Assembly: GCA_020850995.1 (NCBI GenBank)
Contig: JADZDP010000051.1
Coordinates: forward strand, 35,868 to 99,867
Reading direction: 5' to 3'
DNA from: Deltaproteobacteria bacterium
GTDB lineage: Bacteria; Myxococcota; UBA727; VGSZ01
Length of the DNA stretch: 64,000 nucleotides
A program made the translations under genes and the position numbers. The notes beneath the pieces are model-generated. The model did not search any database, had not been told where the DNA came from, and was given only the letters and a program-made list of their open reading frames with translations. Numbering within the stretch: the first letter of the stretch is position 1; each line of letters starts with the position of its first letter. Shown here piece by piece: positions 19,292-28,435 of the stretch.

Positions 19292-20278
19292 ATGGTCCGC
19301 GCCATGCCGCCTCGGAAGAAGACAGTCGCCACCAAGAAACGCCGCGCCTCGGCTCCGCGCCGCCGCGCCACGCGGCCGGTGGGTACCGCGAGCCCCCGCC
19401 GGTCATCGCGGCGCCTCGAGCTCTCCACGTCGAGCTCGGCGGTGCAAGCGCGCATGATGGCGGAGCGCGCCAAAGGCCGCACCATCGGCTTCGTCCCCAC
19501 CATGGGGGCGCTCCATGCGGGGCATGCCGCGCTGCTCGACGAGGCGCGCCGCCGCGCCGACCTGGTGGTGTGCAGCGTCTTCGTCAACCCCAAGCAGTTC
19601 GGCCCGAGCGAAGACCTGTCGCGCTACCCACGCCGCCTCGAGGAAGACCGCGCCCTGTGCGAGGCCTGCGGTGTCGACGTGTTGTTCGCTCCTGGCGTCG
19701 ACGAGGTGTATCCGCCGGGCTTCGACACGCAGCTGAGTGCCGGGCGCATGGCGTCGTTGCTCGAGGGTGCCGCGCGCCCCGGCCACTTCGACGGCGTGCT
19801 CACGGTGGTGGCGCTGTTGTTCTCCGTGGTGCAGCCGCACTTCGCGGTGTTCGGCGAGAAGGACTACCAGCAGCTCGCGCTCATTCGGCGCATGGTGCGC
19901 GACCTGCGCATGACCGTCGAGGTGGTGCCCATGCCCGTGGTCCGCGACGTCGACGGCCTGGCCCTCTCGTCGCGCAACGCGTACCTGTCGGCGGCCGAGC
20001 GCCCCCGCGCCACCGCGCTCTACCGCGCGCTCATGGCCGCGCAAGACGAGGTGCAGCGCGGCGTGGTCGACACGGCGCGCCTGGTGGCCGCCGCGCGCGC
20101 CGTGCTCGAGGCCACGCCGGGGCTGACGGTGGACTACGTCGAGGTGCGCGATCCGCGCTCGCTCGAGCCGCTGGCCACCCTCGACCGCGACGCGCGCGTG
20201 CTCTTGGCGGCGCGCCTGGGGTCCGTGCGCCTGATCGACAACGGGCCGGTGTTCGCCGGCGTGCGCTACCCGCGCTGA
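19292..20278 (+). CDS. panC: pantothenate synthetase with basic N-terminal extension
   Basis: 328 residues from ATG 19292 (GGAG at 19281-19284, seven bases upstream); ATG 19304 is an alternative. It ligates pantoate and beta-alanine using ATP. Motifs are VPTMGALHAGH (HIGH), FVNPKQF, VFGEKDYQQL, the Arg-Asp pair VRDVDGLALSSRNAYLS (KMSKS-like SSRN) and AARLGSVRLIDN. The core begins around residue 40. Before it lies an unusual Lys/Arg-rich extension (PRKKTVATKKRRA, PRRRATRP) absent from typical PanC. It resembles histone-tail or nucleic-acid-binding segments, or it may simply reflect an upstream start. Confidence 0.92.
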   Translation: MVRAMPPRKKTVATKKRRASAPRRRATRPVGTASPRRSSRRLELSTSSSAVQARMMAERAKGRTIGFVPTMGALHAGHAALLDEARRRADLVVCSVFVNPKQFGPSEDLSRYPRRLEEDRALCEACGVDVLFAPGVDEVYPPGFDTQLSAGRMASLLEGAARPGHFDGVLTVVALLFSVVQPHFAVFGEKDYQQLALIRRMVRDLRMTVEVVPMPVVRDVDGLALSSRNAYLSAAERPRATALYRALMAAQDEVQRGVVDTARLVAAARAVLEATPGLTVDYVEVRDPRSLEPLATLDRDARVLLAARLGSVRLIDNGPVFAGVRYPR

Positions 20279-20328
20279 ACGGTGCCGCGGGGCGCCGCAG
20301 CCGAGCCTCCTGCTGTATGGTCTGAGCG

Positions 20329-21897
20329 ATGGTCGCAAGCTCCACACGAGGCGGAACGCGGCGCGCGGTGCTGTATCAGCTGTGCCGCTCGGGTCGGCGC
20401 TTCGAGGTGGGCGACGGGGCCATCTCGCTGGCGCGGGGCGCGCCCTTGGTGCTCGGTCGCAAAGAGGGCGCCACCGTCGAGCCCGGCGTCATCGCCACCG
20501 AGGACCCGTGGATGTCGGTGCGCCACGCGCAGGTCGTGCCGCTCGAGCGCAAAGGCACCGACTCCTCCCGTGGCCTCGAGAAGGGCGCGCCGAGCCGCTG
20601 GGTGGTGGAGGACCTGGGCAGCACCAACGGCGTGCTGGTCAACGGCGTGCCCTCGCGCCGCGCGCCGCTCCTGCACGGCGATCTGATCGAGACCGGCCGC
20701 ACCTTCTGGCTCTACGTCGAGGAGCCCTCGGTCGACCCACCGCTCACCGAGCCCGTGGAGCTCGGCGGCATCGCCACCTGGACCCCGTCGTACGGCCGTC
20801 AGCTCGCCGAGCTCTTGCCGCGCGTGCCGGGCAACGACCACGTGCTGGTGTGCGGCCCGCCGGGCAGCGGCAAGGGCTTCCTGGCGCGCACCGTGCACGT
20901 CGTGAGCGGGCGCAGCGGTCGCTTCGTACACCTCGATTGCCGCGGGCGCCGCGAGCACCGCTTGGCGGCGCTCTTGTTCGGCGACGACGTGCAGCCCGGC
21001 CGCCTGCGCGACGCCGACAACGGCACGCTCTTCTTGGAGAACGTCGAGGCGCTGCCGCTCGAGGTGCAAGATCGGCTGGTAGAGGCCGCGCGCCGCCGCG
21101 CGTACTTCCCCGACGGGCGCGCGCGCACCCGCAGCATCTCGCTGTCGGCGCGCGTCGTGGCGTCCACGGCGGCGCCCATCGAGGACGCGGTGGCCAGCGG
21201 CCAGGTGCGGCAAGCGCTGGTCGACGTGCTGGGCGCGCAGCTGGTGCGCATCCCACCGCTCGAGCACCGCATGCCCGACCTGGGCTTGTTGATCGACGAC
21301 TTCTTGTCGCGCGCGCGGGGCGCCACGGCCATCAGCCGCGACGCCTGCCGCGCGCTCTTGCGCTACCCCTTCAAGCTCAACGCGCGCGCCCTTGGTCACG
21401 CCGTCGAGGCGGCGGCCGTGTTGGCAGCGACACCCGATGACAAGGTGCCCGGCGGCATCGGTGGGCAGATCGAGGTCGTCCATTTGCCCGTCGACGTCGT
21501 CGGCCCCGAGCTGCTCAAGCGCATCGTGGTGGGCGGCGCGCAGTCGGTCCCCGAGAACACCAGCGAGATGACGCCGGTGCCCGGCTCATCGGCGCGCCCG
21601 GGGCCCTCGTCGTTCGAGCAAGAGCCCACAGACCCCGAGACCGCGAAGGACGCTCACAAGCAAGAGCCCGAACCCGTGCCCGGCTGGCACCCGGCGCCGC
21701 GCACCGCGGGCTCGAGCTACTCGCAGCAGCGCCCGCGCCTCGAGAGCGCCAGCGGCGAGGGCGCGACCATCGAGCCCGCTGACGTGGAAGCGGCGCTGGC
21801 GGCCGCCCACGGCAACGTGTCTGCGGCGGCGCGGGCGCTCGGGCGGCCTCGCGCGCAGCTGCTGCGGCTGATGGCGGAATTCGGCATCGAGCGTTGA
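20329..21897 (+). CDS. FHA-AAA-Fis regulator lacking the GAFTGA loop
   Basis: 522 residues. An FHA domain (about 40-110) is shown by LVLGRKEGA, VRHAQV and EDLGSTNGVLVNG. An AAA domain of enhancer-binding-protein type (about 145-350) has Walker A GPPGSGKG (from residue 176), a Walker B-like TLFLENVEAL and a lid region LIDDFLSRA. A low-complexity acidic/Pro linker leads to a Fis-type helix-turn-helix (AALAAAHGNVSAAARALGR) at the C-terminus. The segment between LLFGDD and DADNGTLF is short and has no GAFTGA. Without it the protein should not remodel sigma-54 polymerase. It may be a FHA-tuned (phosphothreonine-responsive) regulator working differently. Confidence 0.85.
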   Translation: MVASSTRGGTRRAVLYQLCRSGRRFEVGDGAISLARGAPLVLGRKEGATVEPGVIATEDPWMSVRHAQVVPLERKGTDSSRGLEKGAPSRWVVEDLGSTNGVLVNGVPSRRAPLLHGDLIETGRTFWLYVEEPSVDPPLTEPVELGGIATWTPSYGRQLAELLPRVPGNDHVLVCGPPGSGKGFLARTVHVVSGRSGRFVHLDCRGRREHRLAALLFGDDVQPGRLRDADNGTLFLENVEALPLEVQDRLVEAARRRAYFPDGRARTRSISLSARVVASTAAPIEDAVASGQVRQALVDVLGAQLVRIPPLEHRMPDLGLLIDDFLSRARGATAISRDACRALLRYPFKLNARALGHAVEAAAVLAATPDDKVPGGIGGQIEVVHLPVDVVGPELLKRIVVGGAQSVPENTSEMTPVPGSSARPGPSSFEQEPTDPETAKDAHKQEPEPVPGWHPAPRTAGSSYSQQRPRLESASGEGATIEPADVEAALAAAHGNVSAAARALGRPRAQLLRLMAEFGIER

Positions 21898-22105
21898 ACG
21901 GTGCGGCACAGCATCGGCGGCCGGCGATTACCCGCGAACGAGGCCCGCCGCCCGAGCGCCGGGGGCAGAACAGCGAGCAATCGCTGCCATCTGATCTTCG
22001 GTGACGAGCCGGTGCAAGCCCTTGTGCGCGCGGCGCCACGCACCTTTGCGCACCTTGCGTCTCACGCATGCGGCCAGGCACGATAGCTCGCCTGATCGGG
22101 GGATC
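21898..22105. other. intergenic region upstream of the RHS gene
   Basis: No gene, terminator or convincing promoter was recognised here. Short reading frames run through it but have neither coding-type composition nor family motifs. It leads into the ATGATG at 22106 and the CTCTC tract, so the promoter of the RHS gene should lie here. Confidence 0.5.
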
Positions 22106-22186
22106 ATGATGCAGCGAGACCGCGGCGCGAGAGCTCTCCTCTCCTCTCCTCTCCTCTCCTCTCCTCTCCTCTCCTCTCCTCGCTGA
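22106..22186 (+). CDS. short leader frame through CTCTC tract (out-of-frame start of the RHS protein)
   Basis: ATGATG at 22106/22109 follows GGGGG at 22098-22102, the only ribosome-site-like sequence near the RHS start. The frame runs into the CTCTC tract (ARALLSSPLLSSP) and stops at TGA 22184-22186 after 26 codons. One extra CTCTC unit, or two fewer, would join this start to the frame of the RHS protein. It would then read through ADRRIVTAAFVVATC into MTGALGTAARA. I read it as the start of the RHS gene in an OFF state, not as an independent gene. Confidence 0.5.
   Translation: MMQRDRGARALLSSPLLSSPLLSSPR
22134..22181. repeat. CTCTC pentanucleotide tandem repeat, 9.6 copies
   Basis: A perfect run of CTCTC for 48 bp (pyrimidine-only on this strand). 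The unit length is not a multiple of three, so gain or loss of a unit changes frame. It lies between a plausible ATG (22106/22109) and the hydrophobic signal-peptide core encoded just upstream of ATG 22227. Such tracts are typical contingency loci mutating by slipped-strand mispairing. Copy number may also be an assembly consensus. Confidence 0.9.
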
Positions 22187-22226
22187 TCGGCGCATAGTCA
22201 CCGCCGCGTTCGTCGTCGCCACTTGC

Positions 22227-25200
22227 ATGACCGGTGCCCTGGGGACAGCGGCACGTGCAGAGTGCCCGACACCAGGTGAAGCGTGCGGTGATCCTCCTGC
22301 CGATTTCGTGCCTAGGGGGCCCTCGGCGCCGTTCTGTGCGCCGCCGAGTGGCGCGGAGATGTGCAGCTTCGTGCAGCAGTGCGACGAGCTCTGCAACGGA
22401 TTGGGGCCGCCGTGCTTCGCGGGCCCCGAGGACCCCGCGCGCGGGCTCTGGGTGTGCAACGAGGACGGAAGCATGACGCAGTGGACCTCCTATCCGCTGT
22501 GGTGCTGCAAGGACTGCCTGTTTGGCCGGGGTAGCTGCGACAGTTGGGTGACGAACTATGGCGGCGCCGTGCACCAGGCGCTCTGCCCGACGGAACACGC
22601 CGTGCAAGAGGACGTCGATCCCGGCTCGAGGAGCTGCGGGCAAGGGATCTGCGAAGGCAGCTACCAGTGCGCCGGGCCCGGTGAGCAGCCCGAGTGTGAC
22701 GGCGCGGACCCCGAGCCCACGGAGGATTGCTTCGACCAGCTCGACAACGACTGCGATGGACGGACGGACTGCGAAGAGTCGGAGTGCCATCTTCCCTCCG
22801 AGGACTGCTTCAACGGCATCGATGACAACTGCGATGAGCTCACGGACTGCGAGGATCCGGCCTGCCAGGAGCTGCCCGAGATCTGCTTCGACGGCGTCGA
22901 CGACAACTGCGATCCCTCCGACGACGACGACCCCTACCTCTGCTTCGACCCTGACGACGATCCCCCCAACAACGGCGACGACGAGAACGGCCACGGCGGC
23001 CCCGACGAAGGTGGCGGACCGGGCAAATGCGACGACTGCGGCGCGTGCCGTGGCGGCCCGGTGCACCTGCGGACACGGCAGATGTTCGTGGGGCCGCACG
23101 AGGACGTGCGCGTGCAAAGCGACAACGGCGGCTCCTTCGACCTCGCTTTCGCCCGCGTGTACGACAGCGACCGGGCCGCCCGCGATCACGACGACGACGC
23201 GCGCCCGGGCGTGGGCGCCCAGCACCCCTTCCCGCGGCCCTTCGGGCCCGGCTGGCGGCACAGCTACGACGACCGCCTGATCTTGCGGGGCGCCGGCGCC
23301 CCCGACGAGCCACTCTCGGTGCTCTACGACCACGCCATGGGGCAAGTGCGGCTGTTCCCTACGGGCCCACGCTCATTCGGACGTGCTCCTGGGCGCGCCA
23401 TCGCCCTCGAGCACGACGACAACACTTGGCGGCTCACGCTCGAGGGAGGCGACGAGCTCCTGTTCGCGCCCAGCGGCGAGGCCACACTGAACCACCCCTG
23501 GGGCGCGTCGAACCCAAGCGAGCCCGAGGCGGGGTCGCAGTACCATCTGCGCCTCCTCGCCATCCACCCCTCGGGTGTGCCGGGTTACCGCATCCGGGTC
23601 TTTCACGAGCAAGACGAAGACCTGCCTGCGGGCATCTGCGCTGAGCTCCCCGGCGCGGCGTGCGACTCGGCGCGTGGGCTGCTGGTGGCGGTCGCCGTGG
23701 AGTGGCGCCAGGGCGAGCTGTGGCGGCGAGGTGCCAGCCTGCATCTTCGCTGGCGCCACATCCCGGCACTTTCTGGCGACATCCCCCATCCCCACGCGAC
23801 CAACAAGAGCCAGTACCTGCTCACCGCCGTGGTCGACGGTGTCGACGTCGACGAGGGCGGCGCCAACCCCGAGCACCTGGTGGACTACCGCGCGGCGGCG
23901 TCACCGGGCGCCTTGAGCTGGCGCCAATCGCTCGTCGAGGCGAGCAGCGGCCTGGCGGGCCGCGCCGACGCGCCTGGCGCCCTGCTCACGCGCATTGCCT
24001 ACGCCGCGGAGGCCCCCTGGCTCCTCGAGGAAGTCGCCCAGCCGATCATCGACCACGAGGGCGAGATCAGGGTGGTGCCGGTGGAGCGCTTCTCCTGGGA
24101 GGACCATGGCCACGGCATATTCTTGGTCGGCTCGCACGAGAGCCAGGGGGTAGAGCTGGCGGCGAGCCAGTTGCCGCTCGGCCCCGAGGGCGTGATGTCG
24201 TGGACCGAGAACGGCGAGCAGCTCACGCTGCGCTTCGATATGGGGCGGCCCGTCGAGTGCCTCGCTGGAGACTGTGGCCGCTTCCGCACACCGAAGCGTC
24301 TCTCGCCCTCCATCGCAAACAGCCGCTACCTGCTCGGCGTGGCCGTTGCATCGAGGCCCGATGGCAGCTTCCTGCTGCGCGACTTCGACGAGGAGGGGCA
24401 CGCAGTGCTCGAGGCCGAGGTAGAGGCCAGCGGCAGTGACCAGCCGCGCATGACGCGTACCGTGAGCGGCGACGTCGAGGAGCTTGGCTTCGTAGGGGTG
24501 GCCACGGTTCGACGCCTGACGCGCTCGTACATCACCGCCGACGAGCCTGGGCGCGTGGTCGCGGCGGCGACGCGCGCGAGCCACCAAGAGAGCGAGGCCC
24601 TGCTGTTTCCCGCGAACGCGCCCGCGAGCTGGAGCTACACGGGCAACGCCGCAGAGCGACCGCTGGTGACGCACGCGCTCACCCTGGGCGGCGAACGCCA
24701 CTACTTCGACGTGGACGTGAGCGACGCCGACACCGACGGCGATGGCAAGCTGAACGAGCCGGGCGAGGCGCTGGTGATCTGGCGCCATAGGAGCCGCACC
24801 GATCAGGAGGGGCGAAACGTGTACGCCTCCGAGCGCGAGACCCGCAGCGCGTCCGGCCAGCTCCTCGGCCAGGTCTCCTATGGGCGCCCGCGGAGTGGTG
24901 GACCCGTGGTCTTCGTGGGCCGGACCGAGCGCGCCTTCGCCGCCATCAGCGATGACGATCCGCGTCGTCGTGGACGGCTCAGCTCGGTCACGCTGTTCCC
25001 GAACGCCGGGTCGGGCGAAGGTGCGTTCCACGGGTGGCTCGCCTGTGGCGACGCCTACGACCGCTTCGGGCGCCTGGTGTGCCGTTACGACGAGGAGCGC
25101 GACGCCGGCGATCCCAACGCGGGCGCCACCGTGACAACGCGCGAACAGCTCGAGGTGCTATCGAACGGCATGCAGCGGCGCACCACCACGGTGCGCGCCG

Positions 25201-28115
25201 CGGCGAGCGGCTTCGTGCTGCCACCCGCCACCTTCGAGGAGCGGCTCGCCTCGGGCACTCTGGTGGCGAGCGGCACCGTGGGCGGCAACGTGAGCACCTT
25301 CGCCGTGAGCGGGGGTGCCCTGGCCACCCAGGGCGCCAGGCCGGACCTGCAGCTCCTGCAAGACGCCGCCGGCCGCTCCCTGCGGCGTGAGCTCACGAGC
25401 TTCGACCGCTTCGGTCGCGCCACGTCGATGAGCGTGAGCGCGCCCAACGTGCCCACCGAGCCGCGCCGCTCCTCGGTGTTCAGCCATGACGGCGAGGGCA
25501 GGGTGGAGCGAGAGACCTCCTACGCCGACCCGAACAACCTCGCGGGCCAGGCAACGACCACATGGAGCTACGGCGTGGGCGACGACCTCTTGCAGCGCAT
25601 GACCGAGCCCGACGGCACCGAGCTGAGCTACCGCTACCAAGCTGGGCGACTGGTCGAGCTGCGGCGCGACGAGCGCGTGGTTGCCGGCTACTCCTATGAC
25701 GCCAAAGCTCGCATCACCGAGGTCCGCAACGCCCTCACGCCGGTCTCGCGACAAAGCTACGGCGCCGACGGCGCGATGGTGCGCGAGGAGAACCTGGCGG
25801 CCGGCTTCGTGGTCGAGCATGAGGAGGACATCGCCTTGCTCGGTGCCGACGCCTACCGGGTGCTGCGCACCACCCACAAGAGCGCGCCGCCCGACGAGGC
25901 GGTGGAGCGCGACCTCGACACCTACTACGACAACCTCGGTCGCGTGATGATGATCTGCGACGCCGTGGCCGACCCCGGCTGCGACCGGCCGCTCGCGGAG
26001 TACGTCTACGGCGGCAAGGGCGGTTTCGCCGGCGTCACCACGACGGCGAGCGGCCGCACCCTCAACCTCTCGGACGCCTTCGACCACGGGCGCCTCTCGT
26101 ACGTGACGCACCCGGCCGGGGCCACCTTCTTCGTGTACGACGCGGGCGGGCGCGTCGTCACTCGCGTGCAGCACGAGGGCGCGCTGCCAGCGCGAGCGCC
26201 GCTGCGCTCGGCGCTCTTGCACGCCGTCGACTACCGTTACGACGCGGATGGTACCCTGGTGGAGATGCGCTACCCCTCGAACAGGCTGGTGCAGTACCTC
26301 TACGGCGACGACAAGCGCGCCCCCGCGAGCGTGCGCGTGGCGCTCGAGACGGCAGCGCCCCAGATCCCGCGGGTGCTGGTCACCGACATCGAAGCGGACA
26401 TGGACGGAGCGCCAGCCTCGTGGACCTGGCAGGCAGGCAACCGCACTGGCCGCTACCGCATCGAGCGCGACGGCCTTGGCCGCATCACCTCGATGGAGGC
26501 GAGCATGACGGGCCGAGCTGCCATCGACTTCGGCTACACCTACGCGCCCGACGGCGACGTCACCCGACAGTGGGACGGCAGCGAGCGCTCGAGCCTCCCC
26601 GGCGGCGTCGACGAGGTGCTCTACGACGAGCACCCCTACCGCGACCTGCTCACGCGCTGGCGCGCGTACTTGCCGTGGACCGGGGCATCGGCCACCGACG
26701 TGACGGTGACGCAGGTGGACGAGCTCGGGCGCTGGCGGCGCGCGCAGAGCGAGAGCTCGTCGCCCTCGCGCACCGTGGAGGTGTCGTTCGACTACGACGC
26801 GAGCTTCCCCGAGCGGCTCGTGCGCGTGCGGCGCCTGGGCGGCGGTCCACAGCCGTCGCGCTCCACCGTGGCGAGCCTCGGCTACGACGAGCTTGGCCAG
26901 GTGACGAGCCTCGCCTACGGCCTGCCGGTGCGCGCGCAGACGCTGGCCTACGGGCCCCGGGGGAACGTCGAGGTCAGCACCAACGCGTCGGGCGTGAGCG
27001 AGCACCTGTACTCGGACACCATGGATCGTTGGCGCCGCAACGGCCCCGTGCGCGGGCTGTCGGAGCGCTTCCGCTACGGCGTGGGCGGCGAGCTCCTCGA
27101 GGACGAACAGGTGCGCCGCGCGCAGCGCCCGCGCGGTGCGCCGCTGCTTCGCGGGCGGCGCGTGCGCGACGAATTCGTCTACCTCGGCGGACGGAAGATC
27201 GCGGCCATCCACAGCGGCGACGGCGTGCGTCGCGCGTCGCCACCCGAGCTGACCTTGTTGTTCGCCGACCGGCTCGGCACGGTGCGCCAGGTGACCACCA
27301 CCGACCTGCGCGCGGTGGCGCGCATCGACACCGACGCGTGGGGCAACGGCAGCGTGCACGACGAGCGCGGCGCGGCTGGCCCGGTGCGGATCCCGAACAT
27401 CGGCGAGCGACTGCCGGGGCAGTACGCCGACGGTGGCGAGCCCTTCGCGCCGGTGGCGAACGGCTGGCGCTTCTATGCGCCGACGCTCGGGGCGTACTTG
27501 AGCCCGGATCCGTTGTATCGGGCGAGCGGGATGGCGCCGGGGGCCCAAGCTTATGCGTATGCGGGTGGGCGACCGCTGGTGATGACCGATCCTACGGGGC
27601 GAATGCCAGGGGATGGTTTCGGCTCGGTTGACGAAGCCGCCTTCGACGCGCTCCAGTACGCAACCGGGCTAGCCGAGACGAGCGGCTACGCCTACACCTA
27701 TGGTGCAGCCAACAACGTCGCAACCCTCTACCGCGAGTACGGTGGGTGCATCTGCAAGACGTGCGACGACGTCTACCGAGCGACCGATTTCATCGAGTCG
27801 AACTATGGCGTTGTCGCCGTGAACTCGATTTTCATGGGTTGGCAGTGCCGCTCCGACAGGATCGTCGCGACCTTCCACGCTCATCCGTACCTAGACCCGC
27901 CGACTAATCCAGACGACTACAACAACGTCCGCGCGTACGGTTTGGAGGCAGGCTTCGTAGGCGGCCCCGACGGCACGATCTGGAAGTACAACGGCGCTGG
28001 CATCCTCGCTACCTACCCCATGGCAATCGATACACAGGGTTTCGCGAATCGATTCCGTAGCGGACAACTTTCTCGAAGTGCATTCATCGCGATGCCGGGC
28101 ACGGCGGGCCCATGA
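22227..28115 (+). CDS. giant secreted RHS/YD-repeat protein with DUF4329/JAMM-like C-terminal tip
   Basis: 1,962 residues from ATG 22227, the first start in this frame. A better signal peptide would include the in-frame upstream codons RRIVTAAFVVATC, reachable only through the CTCTC tract. In order: a Cys-rich region (20-160), MopE-like DNDCDG/DDNCD metal-binding repeats (about 165-250), a DUF6531-like entry (GGPVHLRTRQMF), the RHS/YD-repeat shell (about 300-1740), the RHS core near 1747-1790 (RFYAPTLGAYLSPDPLY to DPTGR), then a 170-residue variable tip. The tip has CICKTCDD and TFHAHP (H1884, H1886) followed by TNPDD, like the HxH-SxxD metal site of JAMM/DUF4329 domains. In RHS toxins the tip is the toxic domain inside the cage. 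It overlaps the next gene by ATGA. No VgrG/PAAR is nearby. Confidence 0.85.
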   Translation: MTGALGTAARAECPTPGEACGDPPADFVPRGPSAPFCAPPSGAEMCSFVQQCDELCNGLGPPCFAGPEDPARGLWVCNEDGSMTQWTSYPLWCCKDCLFGRGSCDSWVTNYGGAVHQALCPTEHAVQEDVDPGSRSCGQGICEGSYQCAGPGEQPECDGADPEPTEDCFDQLDNDCDGRTDCEESECHLPSEDCFNGIDDNCDELTDCEDPACQELPEICFDGVDDNCDPSDDDDPYLCFDPDDDPPNNGDDENGHGGPDEGGGPGKCDDCGACRGGPVHLRTRQMFVGPHEDVRVQSDNGGSFDLAFARVYDSDRAARDHDDDARPGVGAQHPFPRPFGPGWRHSYDDRLILRGAGAPDEPLSVLYDHAMGQVRLFPTGPRSFGRAPGRAIALEHDDNTWRLTLEGGDELLFAPSGEATLNHPWGASNPSEPEAGSQYHLRLLAIHPSGVPGYRIRVFHEQDEDLPAGICAELPGAACDSARGLLVAVAVEWRQGELWRRGASLHLRWRHIPALSGDIPHPHATNKSQYLLTAVVDGVDVDEGGANPEHLVDYRAAASPGALSWRQSLVEASSGLAGRADAPGALLTRIAYAAEAPWLLEEVAQPIIDHEGEIRVVPVERFSWEDHGHGIFLVGSHESQGVELAASQLPLGPEGVMSWTENGEQLTLRFDMGRPVECLAGDCGRFRTPKRLSPSIANSRYLLGVAVASRPDGSFLLRDFDEEGHAVLEAEVEASGSDQPRMTRTVSGDVEELGFVGVATVRRLTRSYITADEPGRVVAAATRASHQESEALLFPANAPASWSYTGNAAERPLVTHALTLGGERHYFDVDVSDADTDGDGKLNEPGEALVIWRHRSRTDQEGRNVYASERETRSASGQLLGQVSYGRPRSGGPVVFVGRTERAFAAISDDDPRRRGRLSSVTLFPNAGSGEGAFHGWLACGDAYDRFGRLVCRYDEERDAGDPNAGATVTTREQLEVLSNGMQRRTTTVRAAASGFVLPPATFEERLASGTLVASGTVGGNVSTFAVSGGALATQGARPDLQLLQDAAGRSLRRELTSFDRFGRATSMSVSAPNVPTEPRRSSVFSHDGEGRVERETSYADPNNLAGQATTTWSYGVGDDLLQRMTEPDGTELSYRYQAGRLVELRRDERVVAGYSYDAKARITEVRNALTPVSRQSYGADGAMVREENLAAGFVVEHEEDIALLGADAYRVLRTTHKSAPPDEAVERDLDTYYDNLGRVMMICDAVADPGCDRPLAEYVYGGKGGFAGVTTTASGRTLNLSDAFDHGRLSYVTHPAGATFFVYDAGGRVVTRVQHEGALPARAPLRSALLHAVDYRYDADGTLVEMRYPSNRLVQYLYGDDKRAPASVRVALETAAPQIPRVLVTDIEADMDGAPASWTWQAGNRTGRYRIERDGLGRITSMEASMTGRAAIDFGYTYAPDGDVTRQWDGSERSSLPGGVDEVLYDEHPYRDLLTRWRAYLPWTGASATDVTVTQVDELGRWRRAQSESSSPSRTVEVSFDYDASFPERLVRVRRLGGGPQPSRSTVASLGYDELGQVTSLAYGLPVRAQTLAYGPRGNVEVSTNASGVSEHLYSDTMDRWRRNGPVRGLSERFRYGVGGELLEDEQVRRAQRPRGAPLLRGRRVRDEFVYLGGRKIAAIHSGDGVRRASPPELTLLFADRLGTVRQVTTTDLRAVARIDTDAWGNGSVHDERGAAGPVRIPNIGERLPGQYADGGEPFAPVANGWRFYAPTLGAYLSPDPLYRASGMAPGAQAYAYAGGRPLVMTDPTGRMPGDGFGSVDEAAFDALQYATGLAETSGYAYTYGAANNVATLYREYGGCICKTCDDVYRATDFIESNYGVVAVNSIFMGWQCRSDRIVATFHAHPYLDPPTNPDDYNNVRAYGLEAGFVGGPDGTIWKYNGAGILATYPMAIDTQGFANRFRSGQLSRSAFIAMPGTAGP

Positions 28116-28435
28116 GCCGAGCTGTCGCTTGTCTCCTTATCCTGATGCTTGCCCTCGCCTGTGCCGAGTCGAAGCATGAGGAGAGGTTTCTTCTTTTCAC
28201 CAGCGAGGCGGTGCTTGCATACCCTTCGCAGGCCGCCTGCGAGCGCAGGGAGCGTGAGAGCTACTGGATAATCACACGAGTGATTCCGCGCCCTAACGCG
28301 GCGATCATTGGCAATGTCCTCTACGAGAACGAACTTCCCTGTCGTCGTTGGCGCCTCACCGTCGTCGGAATAGGAGTTGAGGATGACGGTACCGCGACCC
28401 GGAACGTCTCAAAAGCATCGCGGGTATCGCCGTGA
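28112..28435 (+). CDS. small lipoprotein, candidate immunity protein for the RHS tip
   Basis: 107 residues. ATG 28112 overlaps the RHS stop. The lipobox is LMLALACAES, then a short mature part (FLLFTSEAVLAYPSQAACERRERESYW) with two further Cys. Codon use and G+C are visibly lower than in neighbouring housekeeping genes, as expected for a transferred toxin-immunity module. No family was recognised. The immunity role is inferred from position (translationally coupled directly after a polymorphic toxin tip). A lipidated immunity protein would imply a toxin acting in the periplasm. Confidence 0.65.
   Translation: MSRAVACLLILMLALACAESKHEERFLLFTSEAVLAYPSQAACERRERESYWIITRVIPRPNAAIIGNVLYENELPCRRWRLTVVGIGVEDDGTATRNVSKASRVSP

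Noticed and set aside
22134..22181. CTCTC run as a CRISPR or terminator
   Set aside because: A simple 5-bp microsatellite with no spacers and no stem-loop.
25158..27548. 796-codon minus-strand frame inside the RHS gene
   Set aside because: Codon-position shadow of YD repeats; the plus frame carries the RHS core.
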